Shown here piece after piece: positions 35,663 through 45,063 of a stretch of DNA of 64,000 nucleotides. The stretch comes from Chryseolinea sp. H1M3-3 (GTDB lineage: Bacteria; Bacteroidota; Bacteroidia; Cytophagales; Cyclobacteriaceae). Location of the stretch: contig NZ_JARKMY010000002.1 of the NCBI RefSeq assembly GCF_029360725.1, forward strand, positions 930,001 to 994,000. The letters are read 5' to 3'. How positions within the stretch are numbered: the stretch's first letter is position 1; every line of letters begins with the position of its first letter. The notes beneath the pieces were generated by a model. It searched no databases. It had not been told where the DNA came from and worked only from the letters and a program-made list of their open reading frames with translations. The position numbers were made by a program, and so were the translations under genes.

Positions 35663-37969
35663 ATGCTTACGCACAACCTCGGTTACCCGCGAATTGGTAG
35701 CCAACGCGAATTAAAAAGAGCCAGCGAAAATTATTGGGCTGGAAAGTCAACCCTCAAAAACCTTTTACAAGTAGGGAAGAACCTGCGCCATGAAAACTGG
35801 CTGTTACAAAAGCAGGCAGGGATTGATCTCATACCCTCCAATGATTTTTCTTTTTATGATCAGGTACTCGACGCGTCCCTCATGGTAAACGCGATTCCTG
35901 AGCGTTATCATGAAGTGATCCTGAACAAAAACAATTCCGAGCTCGACTTGTATTTCGCAATGGCGCGTGGTTACCAAAAAGATGGTCTGGATGTTACGGC
36001 GATGGAGATGACCAAATGGTTTGACACCAACTACCACTACATTGTCCCGGAATTTCACAAGGATCAAAAATTTAAATTGTTCTCAACAAAAGTTATTGAT
36101 GAGTTTTACGAAGCCAAACAGCTCGGCATTATTACCAAACCAGTATTGATCGGTCCGGTGTCGTATCTCTTGCTAGGAAAGGAGAAAGAAACTGGGTTCG
36201 AACGGATTGACCTCATAAAAAATCTGTTGCCTGTGTATATCGAACTTCTAAGGAAACTCGACAGGCTTGACGTACAGTGGGTACAGTTTGATGAGCCTTT
36301 TCTCGCTTTAGATCTTACTGAAAAGGAAAAGAAGGCATTCAGTTTTGTTTACTCCGAAATCAAAAAAGAGTTTCCTTCATTAAAAACACTGCTCGCCACG
36401 TACTTCGAAGGGCTGGGCGAAAATACGGCGTTGGCAGTATCGCTCCCTGTTTGTGCGTTGCATATCGATCTCGTGCGCAATCCTCAGGAACTTGATGTAG
36501 TGCTTCCGTTGCTTCGCGAAAAGATGTCACTTTCACTGGGTGTTGTAGATGGCCGGAATATCTGGATCAACGATTATTCGAAATCACTTTCTTCCATAGA
36601 AAAAACACTGGGTGCATTAAAAGATCACCGCGTCATGATTGCTCCGTCGTGTTCTCTTATTCATTCACCGTGCGATCTTGAACTTGAAACCAACGACACC
36701 ATTCTTCCGCCGGAGATCAAAGGCTGGATGTCATTTGCAAAACAAAAATTGCGGGAGCTCGCCGAGCTGAAAGAACTTGCGATGTCACTAGACCGGTCAT
36801 CTGCTTCGTATCTCCGTAACCAAAAAGCAATTGGCGATAGGAAAACTTCCGCCTTGATTCATAACCCTGCTGTTAAGCAACGCGTGGCTGCAATCACCGA
36901 CGCCGACGCAACTCGAAAAAGTACATTCACCATCCGGAAGAAAAAACAACAGCAATCACTCAATCTTCCATTATTCCCGACAACAACCATTGGCTCATTT
37001 CCGCAAACTGCCGAAGTAAGATCGTGGCGGGCTAAGTTAAAAAATCTAGCCCTTTCGCCTGCTGAATATGATACGCTTATCAAGCAAGAAACAGAAAAAG
37101 CAATACGCTGGCAGGAAGCGATTGGACTTGATGTATTGGTGCATGGCGAGTTTGAACGAAATGATATGGTTGAATATTTCGGTGAACAACTCAATGGATA
37201 TGTCTTTTCTAAAAACGGTTGGGTGCAAAGTTATGGATCACGCTGTGTAAAACCGCCGATTATCTTTGGCGATGTGTCGCGGCCAAAACCGATGACCGTA
37301 TATTGGTCATCTTTTGCACAGTCGCTTACTAAACGTCCTGTTAAGGGAATGCTTACAGGTCCTGTAACTATACTGCAATGGTCTTTCGTGCGCGATGACC
37401 AGCCCAGGTCAGAAACAACATTTCAGATTGCACTGGCGGTCCGAGATGAAGTGCTTGATTTGGAAAAAGCAGGTATCAAGATCATTCAAATTGATGAACC
37501 TGCTATTCGCGAAGGGTTGCCGCTGAGAAAATCGGATTGGCACAATTACCTCGCGTGGGCTATAAAAGCATTCCGGATTTCGGCCAGCGGTGTGAAAGAT
37601 GAAACCCAAATTCACACGCACATGTGCTATTCTGAATTTAATGACATCATTCAAAGCATCGCTGATATGGATGCCGATGTAATTACGATAGAATGCTCTC
37701 GTTCACAGATGGAGCTTCTTGATGCTTTTGGGCAATTTAAATATCCGAATGATATTGGCCCGGGTGTGTACGATATACACTCGCCACGCGTGCCATCACG
37801 TGAGGAGATGATTTTCTTGCTCAACAAAGCAAGGACGGTTATTCCGGCAGCACAGATTTGGGTCAATCCTGATTGTGGTTTAAAGACACGGCACTGGAAT
37901 GAAACAAAAAAAGCATTGATTGAAATGGTAGGTGCCGCCAAAGAACTTCGAGAACCTGTCGTCGTTTGA
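35663..37969 (+). CDS. metE: Cobalamin-independent methionine synthase MetE
   Basis: 768 residues from the ATG at 35663 (MLTHNLGYPRIGSQREL; a TTG at 35639 would add eight residues). Two TIM barrels of the MetE type: the N-terminal half with the PRIGSQRELKRA start, and the C-terminal half with the substrate/zinc site (FPTTTIGSFPQT, HGEFERNDMVEYFGE, HTHMCYSEF with Cys/His ligands, NPDCGLKTR). It transfers a methyl group from 5-methyl-tetrahydrofolate (polyglutamate form) to homocysteine. It is preceded by a B12 riboswitch and followed by a terminator-like stem. High certainty. Confidence 0.98.
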   Translation: MLTHNLGYPRIGSQRELKRASENYWAGKSTLKNLLQVGKNLRHENWLLQKQAGIDLIPSNDFSFYDQVLDASLMVNAIPERYHEVILNKNNSELDLYFAMARGYQKDGLDVTAMEMTKWFDTNYHYIVPEFHKDQKFKLFSTKVIDEFYEAKQLGIITKPVLIGPVSYLLLGKEKETGFERIDLIKNLLPVYIELLRKLDRLDVQWVQFDEPFLALDLTEKEKKAFSFVYSEIKKEFPSLKTLLATYFEGLGENTALAVSLPVCALHIDLVRNPQELDVVLPLLREKMSLSLGVVDGRNIWINDYSKSLSSIEKTLGALKDHRVMIAPSCSLIHSPCDLELETNDTILPPEIKGWMSFAKQKLRELAELKELAMSLDRSSASYLRNQKAIGDRKTSALIHNPAVKQRVAAITDADATRKSTFTIRKKKQQQSLNLPLFPTTTIGSFPQTAEVRSWRAKLKNLALSPAEYDTLIKQETEKAIRWQEAIGLDVLVHGEFERNDMVEYFGEQLNGYVFSKNGWVQSYGSRCVKPPIIFGDVSRPKPMTVYWSSFAQSLTKRPVKGMLTGPVTILQWSFVRDDQPRSETTFQIALAVRDEVLDLEKAGIKIIQIDEPAIREGLPLRKSDWHNYLAWAIKAFRISASGVKDETQIHTHMCYSEFNDIIQSIADMDADVITIECSRSQMELLDAFGQFKYPNDIGPGVYDIHSPRVPSREEMIFLLNKARTVIPAAQIWVNPDCGLKTRHWNETKKALIEMVGAAKELREPVVV

Positions 37970-37979
37970 TAACTAACAG

Positions 37980-38015
37980 AGGAGGTCATTCTCAAAAAAA
38001 GTGTGACCTCCTTTT
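37980..38015 (+). terminator. Stem-loop after metE
   Basis: A 9-bp stem AGGAGGTCA / TGACCTCCT (37980-37988, 38004-38012) with a 15-nt loop and short T-run. It ends 7 bp before the ATG of the CWC gene, so it may act as terminator or reduce read-through into it. Confidence 0.8.
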
Positions 38016-38021
38016 ACAATT

Positions 38022-38255
38022 ATGATAAAACACGAAGAAAAAACATGTCAACGATGCCATTCACCTTTTGAATGCAAGGTGGGCTCAATAACATTATGCC
38101 AGTGCAGTGCGATTACCCTTACCGTTGATGAGCGAAATTATATGGCTCAGAAATTCAGTGATTGCCTTTGTGCCAAGTGTATGCGAGAAATGAGAAGTGA
38201 GTTTCACTTTAAAAGGTTTACAGGCAAAATGAAAAAGCTATTACGGATGGAATGA
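38022..38255 (+). CDS. Small cysteine-rich CWC-family protein
   Basis: 77 residues with Cys clusters CQRCHSPFEC, LCQC, and CLCAKCMRE, a zinc-binding layout typical of the 'cysteine-rich CWC' family. Cytoplasmic, function unknown. It follows metE by 52 bp across the stem-loop and may be expressed by read-through under the same riboswitch. Confidence 0.8.
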   Translation: MIKHEEKTCQRCHSPFECKVGSITLCQCSAITLTVDERNYMAQKFSDCLCAKCMREMRSEFHFKRFTGKMKKLLRME

Positions 38256-39110
38256 GGGCTTAAGATTGAAATAGTTGAAAGTATGCGATTGGTGTTCTCA
38301 TGACTATTTGTAATTGTGCTATTAAATGTATTCATCAGGCTGGCATTGAGAGTTACAGATCTCGTATGCCTTTAACGGCAATATCAAATAGCAAATGCTG
38401 ACGCCATCATTGCGTCTTGCTGGCTGTTAATATCATTCACCCGTGCGAAAAACCGGGCTGTAGAATTGCTTCTGGAATCTGAACTGCATAAAGCCCATCG
38501 TTATAGTATTGTTTTGCAAGGAATGATTAATGTGTCATGTGCATTTTTGTCTTGTGAAATTATCATATAACGTAGTTACGATGACCGTACAGTTTTGGTG
38601 TAAAAAAATGAAGTAGGACAAAAAATATGACTTAAGACGCCCTTACCAAATGTTAATTATTTTTTTCTAAGTCTCGTCCTAAAATTGTCTTTTCAGCCAA
38701 TCCTTCTCCCTATTGAGCAAATAAAAGGCATTAACCCTTAATATCTCTACTAATTTTCTGTGCGCTTCTTTCCGTATAATTACTGATAGGGGCTCAATTT
38801 TTAATAAAAAAATCTGCCAATCCTACGAGCGTATTGTGGGATGGTATTGATATGTGCAGTAAGATTTTAATGCAGTCTACCTTTGGTTTGGAAAAAGTAA
38901 GAGACTCAAGAAGAAATTGAAGGAGCCTCTGCCTAGAAAAAAAGAAGAGACTATCCCTATATGTTTCTTCTGGTTTTTTTGAGAAGAGAAACTAGCCCAT
39001 TCTCTAACCTTCAAAAGGAACATCATTTTCCTACTAATCCGTCCGTTACTGACGCAAAGCCACCCCCGGTTATTTTTTGCGTAATGAATCAAATTAAACA
39101 TAAGTGAACT
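38256..39110. other. 855-bp intergenic stretch with no recognisable gene
   Basis: It lies between the CWC gene and the YfiR-like gene. The minus-strand open frame starting near 39323 overlaps the YfiR-like gene and lacks any protein-like pattern. I see AT-rich spacer, T-tracts near 38660 and A-rich tracts around 38930, and no tRNA or named RNA motif. It may contain the promoter for the YfiR/TonB pair. Confidence 0.6.
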
Positions 39111-39641
39111 ATGAAAACAGTGAGAACACGAGCAGTGCTCTTTAGCATTGCTTTTTTCCTCGCGTATTTTTCTACACTGGCGAACGGATTCTTTTCTGAG
39201 CCAATGAAGGATTATACGTTGCAGACGTTGTACATCTTCAATTTTGCTAAGTATGTGGAATGGCCGACGGCAACGCGATCGATAAAGATCGGTGTTGTTG
39301 GTAATACCTCTGCCGAGGACCACTTGGTAAAAGTGGCAAAAGCCAAATCGTCGGCTGGCGTTGAAATTAATGTAATCAACTCCTTGAATGAATCAGACCT
39401 TGGTTCCTGTCAAATTATTTTCGTGCCTGTAAACAACACAAAGTTGGCAGACCAGCTTATCGAAAATTTTAATAACCGGCCAATTCTGATCGTTACTGAA
39501 GAAGCGGACTTCACGCAAAAAGGCGCCTGTGTCAGCTTTAAAATAGTGTCTGGCAAACTAAGATTTCAAATTAACGAGGAGGCCATCAAGTCCAGGGGGC
39601 TAAAAGTATCTGGCGCCCTTTCTTCATTGGCTGAAAAATAA
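39111..39641 (+). CDS. YfiR-family periplasmic protein (DUF4154)
   Basis: 176 residues with a signal peptide (AVLFSIAFFLAYFSTLANG). The family core is clear: LQTLYIFNFAKYVEWPT, then IKIGVVGNTS, CQIIFVPV, PILIVTEEADF and IVSGKLRFQINEEAIKSRGLKVS. In Pseudomonas YfiR restrains a diguanylate cyclase; in Bacteroidota similar proteins often precede a TonB-dependent receptor and a histidine kinase. Here the receptor gene follows after 29 bp, with no kinase adjacent. Confidence 0.9.
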   Translation: MKTVRTRAVLFSIAFFLAYFSTLANGFFSEPMKDYTLQTLYIFNFAKYVEWPTATRSIKIGVVGNTSAEDHLVKVAKAKSSAGVEINVINSLNESDLGSCQIIFVPVNNTKLADQLIENFNNRPILIVTEEADFTQKGACVSFKIVSGKLRFQINEEAIKSRGLKVSGALSSLAEK

Positions 39642-39670
39642 ACACAAACCAAATTAAACAAATGCATACT

Positions 39671-41725
39671 ATGAAAAAAAGTTTACTAGTACTCTATCTG
39701 CTGGGGCAGGTATATTATTCCGGGTACGCGCAACAAGAACAAATTTCGACGGACAGTCTTTATAATTTGTCACTCGAAGAATTAATGAACATAGACATTA
39801 CAGTGGCGTCCAAAAAGTCCGAGAAGCTTTCAGACGCGCCCGGAGTCATATCGGTTTTAACGCGTGAGGACATCGACCGCTTCGGCGGACTATCTTTAAG
39901 GGATATTCTTGAACGCGTTCCGAGTCTTACGCCAACTTCAGGTTTCTGGACGGATCGCAATGCAATTGCTTCACGAGGGGATATGGTGAAATTTTCATCT
40001 AGCCACGTGTTGATTTTAATTGACGGCAGGCCTACACGCGAAATCGTCGAAGGTGGTATTGTTAGCGATATGCTGGGTGCCTTTCCTGTTAACATCATTG
40101 AACGCATTGAAGTTATTCGTGGTCCTGGGTCTGTACTTTACGGATCTAATGCCATGTCCGCTGTTATCAACATTGTAACGAAGGAAGTTGAAAGAAACAA
40201 TGTAGCGTATAGCGAAATCCGTGGAAAGGGTGGTGCGAATGGAAGAACCCTCAATGGCCAATTCGCAGTGAAAGATTTGAAGGTAACGCTGGCAGGTCGT
40301 ATGCTGGAAAAGGAAGTTCGGAATTATTCATATACTTATCCGGTAGCTGATTTTTTTGGTGTTGTATCTGATACAGCTACGATTACTGGATCAATCCCTG
40401 ATAAGTCCGCGGGTGCATTCGTTAATGTTGCGTACAAAGGACTAAGACTAAGCACTTCTTTACAAGATTATCGAACAGGATATCTTGAACAAAATGTATT
40501 TGGTCTGAACAAGTGGACAAAGAATTTTTATAACGCAGGTTATGATTTTAAGCTCACAAGCAAATGGAATTCGTCATTCAACGTCACGATGAACCGGACG
40601 ACCATGCAGACTGGTGAGCCAGTTAATATCAAGAGAAAAGGTACGGACCAGGTGATTGAGTGGACCAATTATTTTACGCTGAGTGAACGAATGAATTTGG
40701 TTACTGGTGTTTTGTATAATCACATGAAGGGAAAGGAAAACAGCACAGATCCAACTTCAGGGATAGATACAATATCCTACAACTCGCGGGGCGCTTATGC
40801 ATTGTATGCTCAATTAGACTACTGGGCTATGCCGAATAAACTGAAATTGATTGCAGGTTTTCAGGCAAATAAAATGGAGAAACTTGATCTCGATGTTGTT
40901 CCGCGCGCAGGGTTGATCTTTTATCCGACGGAACGCATTAATATAAAGGCATTGTATGGTAAAGCTTTCAGAGCGGGTACAGTAAATGAAACTGGTATAA
41001 ACTATCTGGGTTTCTTCGTTGGTAATCCTAACCTGAAACCTGAACACCTTGAGAACTTTGATTTCGGTGTTAACTATCAGGGCAAAAAACTTACCGTGGG
41101 CGTAAATTATTTCCATTCAACACAAAAGAACAGCATTGTTCGGGGTACAAAAATGAATGCGGAAGGAAATCCGGAGTTGATGGATTTGGGGGGTGGATTC
41201 TTTTTCCCGATCACGACTTATAACAATATTCAGGATTTCTCCATCCAGGGTTTGGAACTTGAAGGAAAATATTATGTAACGAAACAGCTTTATTTTACAG
41301 GCTCTATGTTATATCAAAAAATCGATTCCGATCCTATCCTAACTAAAAATATGTTTGGCGGAACGGACACCACACAAGTAAGAACACCGATACCAAATTT
41401 CGGATTTAAGGCTGGTTTAAGTTATACGGCAAGCCGTGGTGTTACGGTAAGTGTTTTTAATATTTATCAGGGTGAACTGAAAAAGAATCTGTATCCACAG
41501 AACGGATTAAATTCTGTAAATGCTTCCAGTAGCCACAACGTATTGAATCTGTATGTCAACCTGGACTTTATGAAGATGTTCAACATAGACTCGAATAAAA
41601 AATTGTCGTTGTTTATGCAAGGTGAGAATATGCTGGACGAAAAAATCTGGGCTAATCATGAAGGTACAATTACGCCATATGTAGGCGGAAGATCAATCTA
41701 TGCAGGGATAGTCGTAGGTTTGTAA
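39671..41725 (+). CDS. TonB-dependent receptor
   Basis: 684 residues from the ATG at 39671 (an earlier Met at 39662 adds three). Signal peptide LLVLYLLGQVYYSGYAQ, then the SLEELMNIDITVASKK start usual for YfiR-linked receptors. The plug domain follows (VISVLTREDIDRFGG, LRDILERVPS, VIRGPGSVLYGSNAMSAVIN) and then a ~22-strand barrel ending in Gly-Leu (VGL). It imports a siderophore, vitamin or oligomer across the outer membrane using TonB energy. No carboxypeptidase-like domain precedes the plug. Co-transcribed with the YfiR-like gene. Confidence 0.93.
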   Translation: MKKSLLVLYLLGQVYYSGYAQQEQISTDSLYNLSLEELMNIDITVASKKSEKLSDAPGVISVLTREDIDRFGGLSLRDILERVPSLTPTSGFWTDRNAIASRGDMVKFSSSHVLILIDGRPTREIVEGGIVSDMLGAFPVNIIERIEVIRGPGSVLYGSNAMSAVINIVTKEVERNNVAYSEIRGKGGANGRTLNGQFAVKDLKVTLAGRMLEKEVRNYSYTYPVADFFGVVSDTATITGSIPDKSAGAFVNVAYKGLRLSTSLQDYRTGYLEQNVFGLNKWTKNFYNAGYDFKLTSKWNSSFNVTMNRTTMQTGEPVNIKRKGTDQVIEWTNYFTLSERMNLVTGVLYNHMKGKENSTDPTSGIDTISYNSRGAYALYAQLDYWAMPNKLKLIAGFQANKMEKLDLDVVPRAGLIFYPTERINIKALYGKAFRAGTVNETGINYLGFFVGNPNLKPEHLENFDFGVNYQGKKLTVGVNYFHSTQKNSIVRGTKMNAEGNPELMDLGGGFFFPITTYNNIQDFSIQGLELEGKYYVTKQLYFTGSMLYQKIDSDPILTKNMFGGTDTTQVRTPIPNFGFKAGLSYTASRGVTVSVFNIYQGELKKNLYPQNGLNSVNASSSHNVLNLYVNLDFMKMFNIDSNKKLSLFMQGENMLDEKIWANHEGTITPYVGGRSIYAGIVVGL

Positions 41726-41742
41726 CTTGTCACCATTTTTAA

Positions 41743-41779
41743 AAAAACAAGCAGGCACAGTTGTGTTCTGCTTGTTTTT
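41743..41779. terminator. Intrinsic terminator between convergent genes
   Basis: A 12-bp stem AAAAACAAGCAG / CTGCTTGTTTTT (41743-41754, 41768-41779) with a 13-nt loop and flanking A- and T-runs. It closes the TonB receptor on the plus strand and the ferredoxin operon on the minus strand. Confidence 0.9.
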
Positions 41780-41841
41780 CTTTAACTGAAAATTTATTCA
41801 TCGACTTTATTATGGGTTCACTAAATTTCTTTAAAAAAACT

Positions 41842-42189
41842 TTAGTAAACGGAATCATTATCATGAATCACTTCAATGGTTAATCCGTTGAGTTTTTCGT
41901 CAACCATCATCTGGCATGCCAATCTGCTATTTGACTTTACAAATGGCATTTTACTAAATGTTGTGTTTTCATTTCCTTCCCTCGTCAGAAGTTCTCCGTC
42001 GTAATCTACAATGAGAATATGACAGGTGCCGCATCTACCTGTTCCCTTGCATTCGCCAAAGTTTTCAAGATACACCTTGTCATAAATAAGCATCATCAGA
42101 TTTCTGTATTCATGTGTGTAGGTATCAAGCACAAACGTTTTGCCTTCGCAATTCAAAAAAAATTTTATAGCGTCTTTTTTAGCTGGCAT
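41842..42189 (-). CDS. [2Fe-2S] ferredoxin
   Basis: 115 residues. The four cluster cysteines are in ECKGTGRCGTCH and LACQ, with C-x5-C-x2-C spacing and a distant C, the plant/vertebrate-type 2Fe-2S layout. It is downstream of ric (22-bp gap) on the same strand and probably supplies electrons for di-iron repair or a related redox reaction. Last gene of that pair. Confidence 0.88.
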   Translation of the reverse strand: MPAKKDAIKFFLNCEGKTFVLDTYTHEYRNLMMLIYDKVYLENFGECKGTGRCGTCHILIVDYDGELLTREGNENTTFSKMPFVKSNSRLACQMMVDEKLNGLTIEVIHDNDSVY

Positions 42190-42211
42190 ACCTTATCAGA
42201 GAACAACGCTA

Positions 42212-42940
42212 TCATACGGCGGCGTTTATTTGATCTTCAAGCGATATAGCTTTGGGAAATAAAATATTGTTTTCCAAATGAATGTGAATATGAAGATCCT
42301 TTTCATATTCATCCAGCATTTGGTAGGTAACAGCAAATGTGTTACAGGCATCTGCAGGTATCTGATAGTTATTTGTTAAGGCGGCGAGTCGTCTGAACTT
42401 TTCACCTTCAATCGCATGATCATCCTTCATCATTTCTACCGGATTAGTTACACTTCCAAACAGTGGCGACGTCAGGGGAGTAGGAGCGTCTTTATGATGC
42501 TCCAATTTTTTAATATAAGGAAAAAGCATAAGCTCTTCCTTCTTCATGTGTACCGCAAGTTCACCGCCGATTTCGAAGAAGATGTTTCTGACTTCAAGTA
42601 GCTCGGGATGACGCGAGCCATGTACATGGTAGATTTTATCAAGGTAAGCTTTTATAATTGGCGTCTTTTCTTCGACATACTTGTGGTGCTTCTTGCAAAT
42701 GTAATCGACAAGTGAGTCTAATGGCCATGAATCAAAATTAACGCCGTCACCTTTTTCTGTATTAATTTGTTGCAATTCTTTGCTTACAAGTGCAGGATCA
42801 ACTTTGCTTTCCTTACAGGCATCATCGAAGGTTCTATTACCCATGCAACAAAAGTCAATCGCGAACTTTTCGAACACTGCTGCTGCTTTGTAATTCTGTT
42901 TTACAATTTCTCCTAATGTTAATGTTCCAATGTTTTCCAT
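42212..42940 (-). CDS. ric: Iron-sulfur cluster repair di-iron protein Ric (YtfE/ScdA)
   Basis: 242 residues. The N-terminal ScdA domain carries the twin Cys in IDFCCMGNRTFDDAC. A hemerythrin-like domain then offers His and Glu ligands (KKHHKYVEEKTPIIKAYLDKI, HMKKEELMLFPYIKK, DDHAIEGEKF, HIHIHLENNILFPKA). The protein repairs or delivers Fe for damaged Fe-S clusters after nitric oxide or oxidative stress. It lies near trHb and a cbb3 oxidase, which supports an NO/low-oxygen role. Confidence 0.95.
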   Translation of the reverse strand: MENIGTLTLGEIVKQNYKAAAVFEKFAIDFCCMGNRTFDDACKESKVDPALVSKELQQINTEKGDGVNFDSWPLDSLVDYICKKHHKYVEEKTPIIKAYLDKIYHVHGSRHPELLEVRNIFFEIGGELAVHMKKEELMLFPYIKKLEHHKDAPTPLTSPLFGSVTNPVEMMKDDHAIEGEKFRRLAALTNNYQIPADACNTFAVTYQMLDEYEKDLHIHIHLENNILFPKAISLEDQINAAV

Positions 42941-43057
42941 GTGTTAGTAGTTTACGTCTTGAAGTTTATGATCAGATAATTCTTATTTCTGATAAAGTTA
43001 TTTATTGATGTTCAGTCCGCTGTTCATGAATCCGTCTATAAAATGTGTGTGCCATAA

Positions 43058-43378
43058 TCATGGCTCTGGATTTCGCTTCGTCAGCCACAGACCTGCAAAA
43101 TGCTCTTCTACGGTTTCATAAAATAGTTTTATCCATTGTTCGAAATGTAGTCCGTCAATAGGAAGCATGGCATGTTTCGCGAAGGGATTTCCAACGTATT
43201 CGCGAACTTGGAATAGAGCAGCATTCCAAAAGCGATACATGGTGTTTAAGTGAGGTTGCCAGTCACCAGTAATGCGAAGCGCAAACACCGGAGCCAACAG
43301 TTCATCTTTTCTGACTTTTGCATAAAAATGATCGACCAGGAATTTTATATCCTCAATGCCTTTGATGTCTTGTGTCAT
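43058..43378 (-). CDS. Group III truncated haemoglobin
   Basis: 106 residues from the ATG at 43378; the frame is open to 43447, but the ATGA overlap with the upstream gene's stop (43375) marks the start. The 2-on-2 globin pattern of group III is present: FLVDHFYAKVRKDELLAPVF, then MYRFWNAALF and FAKHAMLPIDGLHFEQWIKLF (proximal His in FEQW/HxF context). Such globins bind O2 or NO and probably detoxify NO or protect respiration. It is the fifth gene downstream of the rrf2 regulator. Confidence 0.9.
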   Translation of the reverse strand: MTQDIKGIEDIKFLVDHFYAKVRKDELLAPVFALRITGDWQPHLNTMYRFWNAALFQVREYVGNPFAKHAMLPIDGLHFEQWIKLFYETVEEHFAGLWLTKRNPEP

Positions 43379-43776
43379 ATGCTTAATGAAGTAATTAAAT
43401 AGTAGGCGGCCCATCCAGTAAACAGGATACCAAGCGCCCAGATCCATGACGGTATGCTTCGCGGGGTCTCACTGCCGTCAATCAGAAAACGGGTCTGGTC
43501 GCCTTTCCCATAAGCGTTGATCATCAGTGGTAACACGCCATCTACGACATCATTTTGCTTCAGACCTTCAATGGCAATAGCTGGGCCGTTGCGTACCGTA
43601 AAAGGGACAATTAATATTCCTTCTTTACCCAATGGATCCTTGCTCACAACTTTGAATGTATGTTGACCGTCAATGAGTTTTCGCGTGTCAAAGTCAAATT
43701 TTACGGGTGTATCAAATTCGCCGATAGGTTGCGCCGCGTCATCAATGAAAACCAATACCTTACTTTTTTCACTCAT
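43375..43776 (-). CDS. Ig-like tail-anchored protein of the oxidase cluster
   Basis: 133 residues. No N-terminal signal, then an Ig/fibronectin-like beta domain (KVLVFIDDAAQPIGEFDTPV, DGQHTFKVVSKDPLGKEG, GPAIAIEGL) and a single C-terminal helix (SWIWALGILFTGWAAYYLI). No haem motif is present, although similar Bacteroidota genes are often labelled cytochrome C. Its gene lies 2 bp after the upstream small membrane gene. A role in assembling or anchoring the cbb3 oxidase is inferred from position. Confidence 0.65.
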   Translation of the reverse strand: MSEKSKVLVFIDDAAQPIGEFDTPVKFDFDTRKLIDGQHTFKVVSKDPLGKEGILIVPFTVRNGPAIAIEGLKQNDVVDGVLPLMINAYGKGDQTRFLIDGSETPRSIPSWIWALGILFTGWAAYYLITSLSI

Positions 43777-43778
43777 AT

Positions 43779-44048
43779 TTAGTCGAGGTTAAATATGCTA
43801 TACTTGATGTGTTCCTTTTCCTGTTCACCGGGGCGAACGATCCATTTGACGGAATAATAAAGTGATATCATAACGATAATGATTGTTATCCAAACCACCA
43901 CGTAATCCCAATCACTTTGTGGTCCGGCTCCATGTGTGATTCCGCTCAATACTTTTGGTTGTTGTTTTTTACAAACTTCGCATGCGACGGAAACAATATT
44001 CATCAGCATGAACATTGGTAATAGCAGTAATTTTAGTCCCCGTTTCAT
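43779..44048 (-). CDS. Small membrane protein with CxxC, oxidase cluster
   Basis: 89 residues. The first helix (LKLLLLPMFMLMNIVSVAC) is followed by a CEVCKKQQ pair and the second (VVVWITIIIVMISLYYSVKWIV), then a charged tail. CxxC outside the membrane could bind copper or form a disulfide. It overlaps the upstream ccoO-like gene by 4 bp (ATGA). It may substitute for the small CcoQ/CcoS subunit, but this is inference. Confidence 0.65.
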   Translation of the reverse strand: MKRGLKLLLLPMFMLMNIVSVACEVCKKQQPKVLSGITHGAGPQSDWDYVVVWITIIIVMISLYYSVKWIVRPGEQEKEHIKYSIFNLD

Positions 44049-45052
44049 AGATCTGGAGTCTGTGTTTTAATAAACGTCATGATCTTTTCAACCTCTTCCA
44101 CGGAAATCTTTTTGCCGTTGTTTCCCCAGCTGGATCGCTCGTGATTTATGATTGCCGTCACTTCATCGGGTTTAAGATTGCTGTTCATTCCAACAGGCGG
44201 CATCTCTGCGTACTCATCGCGTGCATTATAACCTCTCATGATAATATCGATCAGTATTTCCGGATTATCGTCCAACACGACAGCGCTTCCTTTCAAAGGA
44301 GGGAAGGCTCCTTTTAAACCTTCGCCGTTCGCTTGATGGCACGCCAGACAATTGTTTGCATACAGAAGTGCGCCGTCTAATTCTGAAGCATCCTTGGAAG
44401 AAGTATTGATGTCGGATTTTTTTTCATACAAGAATGTTGGAGCAGGAGTGCCGTCGGGTAGCGGCATTTGTTTAAGTGACTGGAGATAGGAAACCAATGC
44501 CAGTGCCTCTTTTGTAGCTACTAATTTTTCATCTGGTCTTCCCTCAAATCCTTCCGGGAGGTTTACAACTTTATCGCTAATGCTTATGTTTTCTTTCCAC
44601 TCAAACAGCCATGGGTAAGCCGGCATGATCGATTCTTCGATTACAGCGCGGGGATTATACAAGTGTAGCAAATGCCAATCAGCACTAGGCAATCTGTTGC
44701 CAATGTTGGTAAGATCAGGTCCTGTTCGTTCTGTTCCCATCAAAGTAGCGGTATTCATCCACCAATGCATTCTAACGTTGTTCGCATAATCGGCGGCAAT
44801 ACTTGGACGTGGTCCCCATCCTTTATCCATATCTACATTACGAACCTGTTGCGAATGACAGGATACGCAACCATTGGCAATAAAAATTTGTTTGCCGGCG
44901 AGTGCATCGCCACTCAAGGCTTCACTTCCTGGCAAAGGTGCGTTGTTAGTTTGATTATTTATGGCCGGGAGAATTGCCACCATGACCGAAAGACCTGCAA
45001 AGAACAGAAAAGCTACGCCAAACAATTTTTTATGATTACTGAATATTTCCAT
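44045..45052 (-). CDS. cbb3-type oxidase mono-haem subunit (CcoO) fused to a second cytochrome c domain
   Basis: 335 residues from the ATG at 45052 (a TTG at 45067 would overlap the ccoN stop). An N-terminal membrane anchor (LFGVAFLFFAGLSVMVAIL) is followed by CcoO: GCVSCHSQQ, MGTERTGPDLTNIG, and a Met-containing MPAYPWLF. A second cytochrome c domain follows, with CLACHQANGEG and MPPVGMNS as haem attachment and axial ligand. It hands electrons to the CcoN haem-copper subunit. No separate ccoP gene is found, so the second domain may serve that function. Confidence 0.85.
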   Translation of the reverse strand: MEIFSNHKKLFGVAFLFFAGLSVMVAILPAINNQTNNAPLPGSEALSGDALAGKQIFIANGCVSCHSQQVRNVDMDKGWGPRPSIAADYANNVRMHWWMNTATLMGTERTGPDLTNIGNRLPSADWHLLHLYNPRAVIEESIMPAYPWLFEWKENISISDKVVNLPEGFEGRPDEKLVATKEALALVSYLQSLKQMPLPDGTPAPTFLYEKKSDINTSSKDASELDGALLYANNCLACHQANGEGLKGAFPPLKGSAVVLDDNPEILIDIIMRGYNARDEYAEMPPVGMNSNLKPDEVTAIINHERSSWGNNGKKISVEEVEKIMTFIKTQTPDL

Positions 45053-45063
45053 GCTTATACTTT

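Noticed and set aside
38877-39323. Minus-strand open frame of 148 codons overlapping the YfiR-like gene
   Set aside because: It is antisense to a well-supported gene for half its length, has no recognisable protein pattern, and its composition is typical of a shadow frame.
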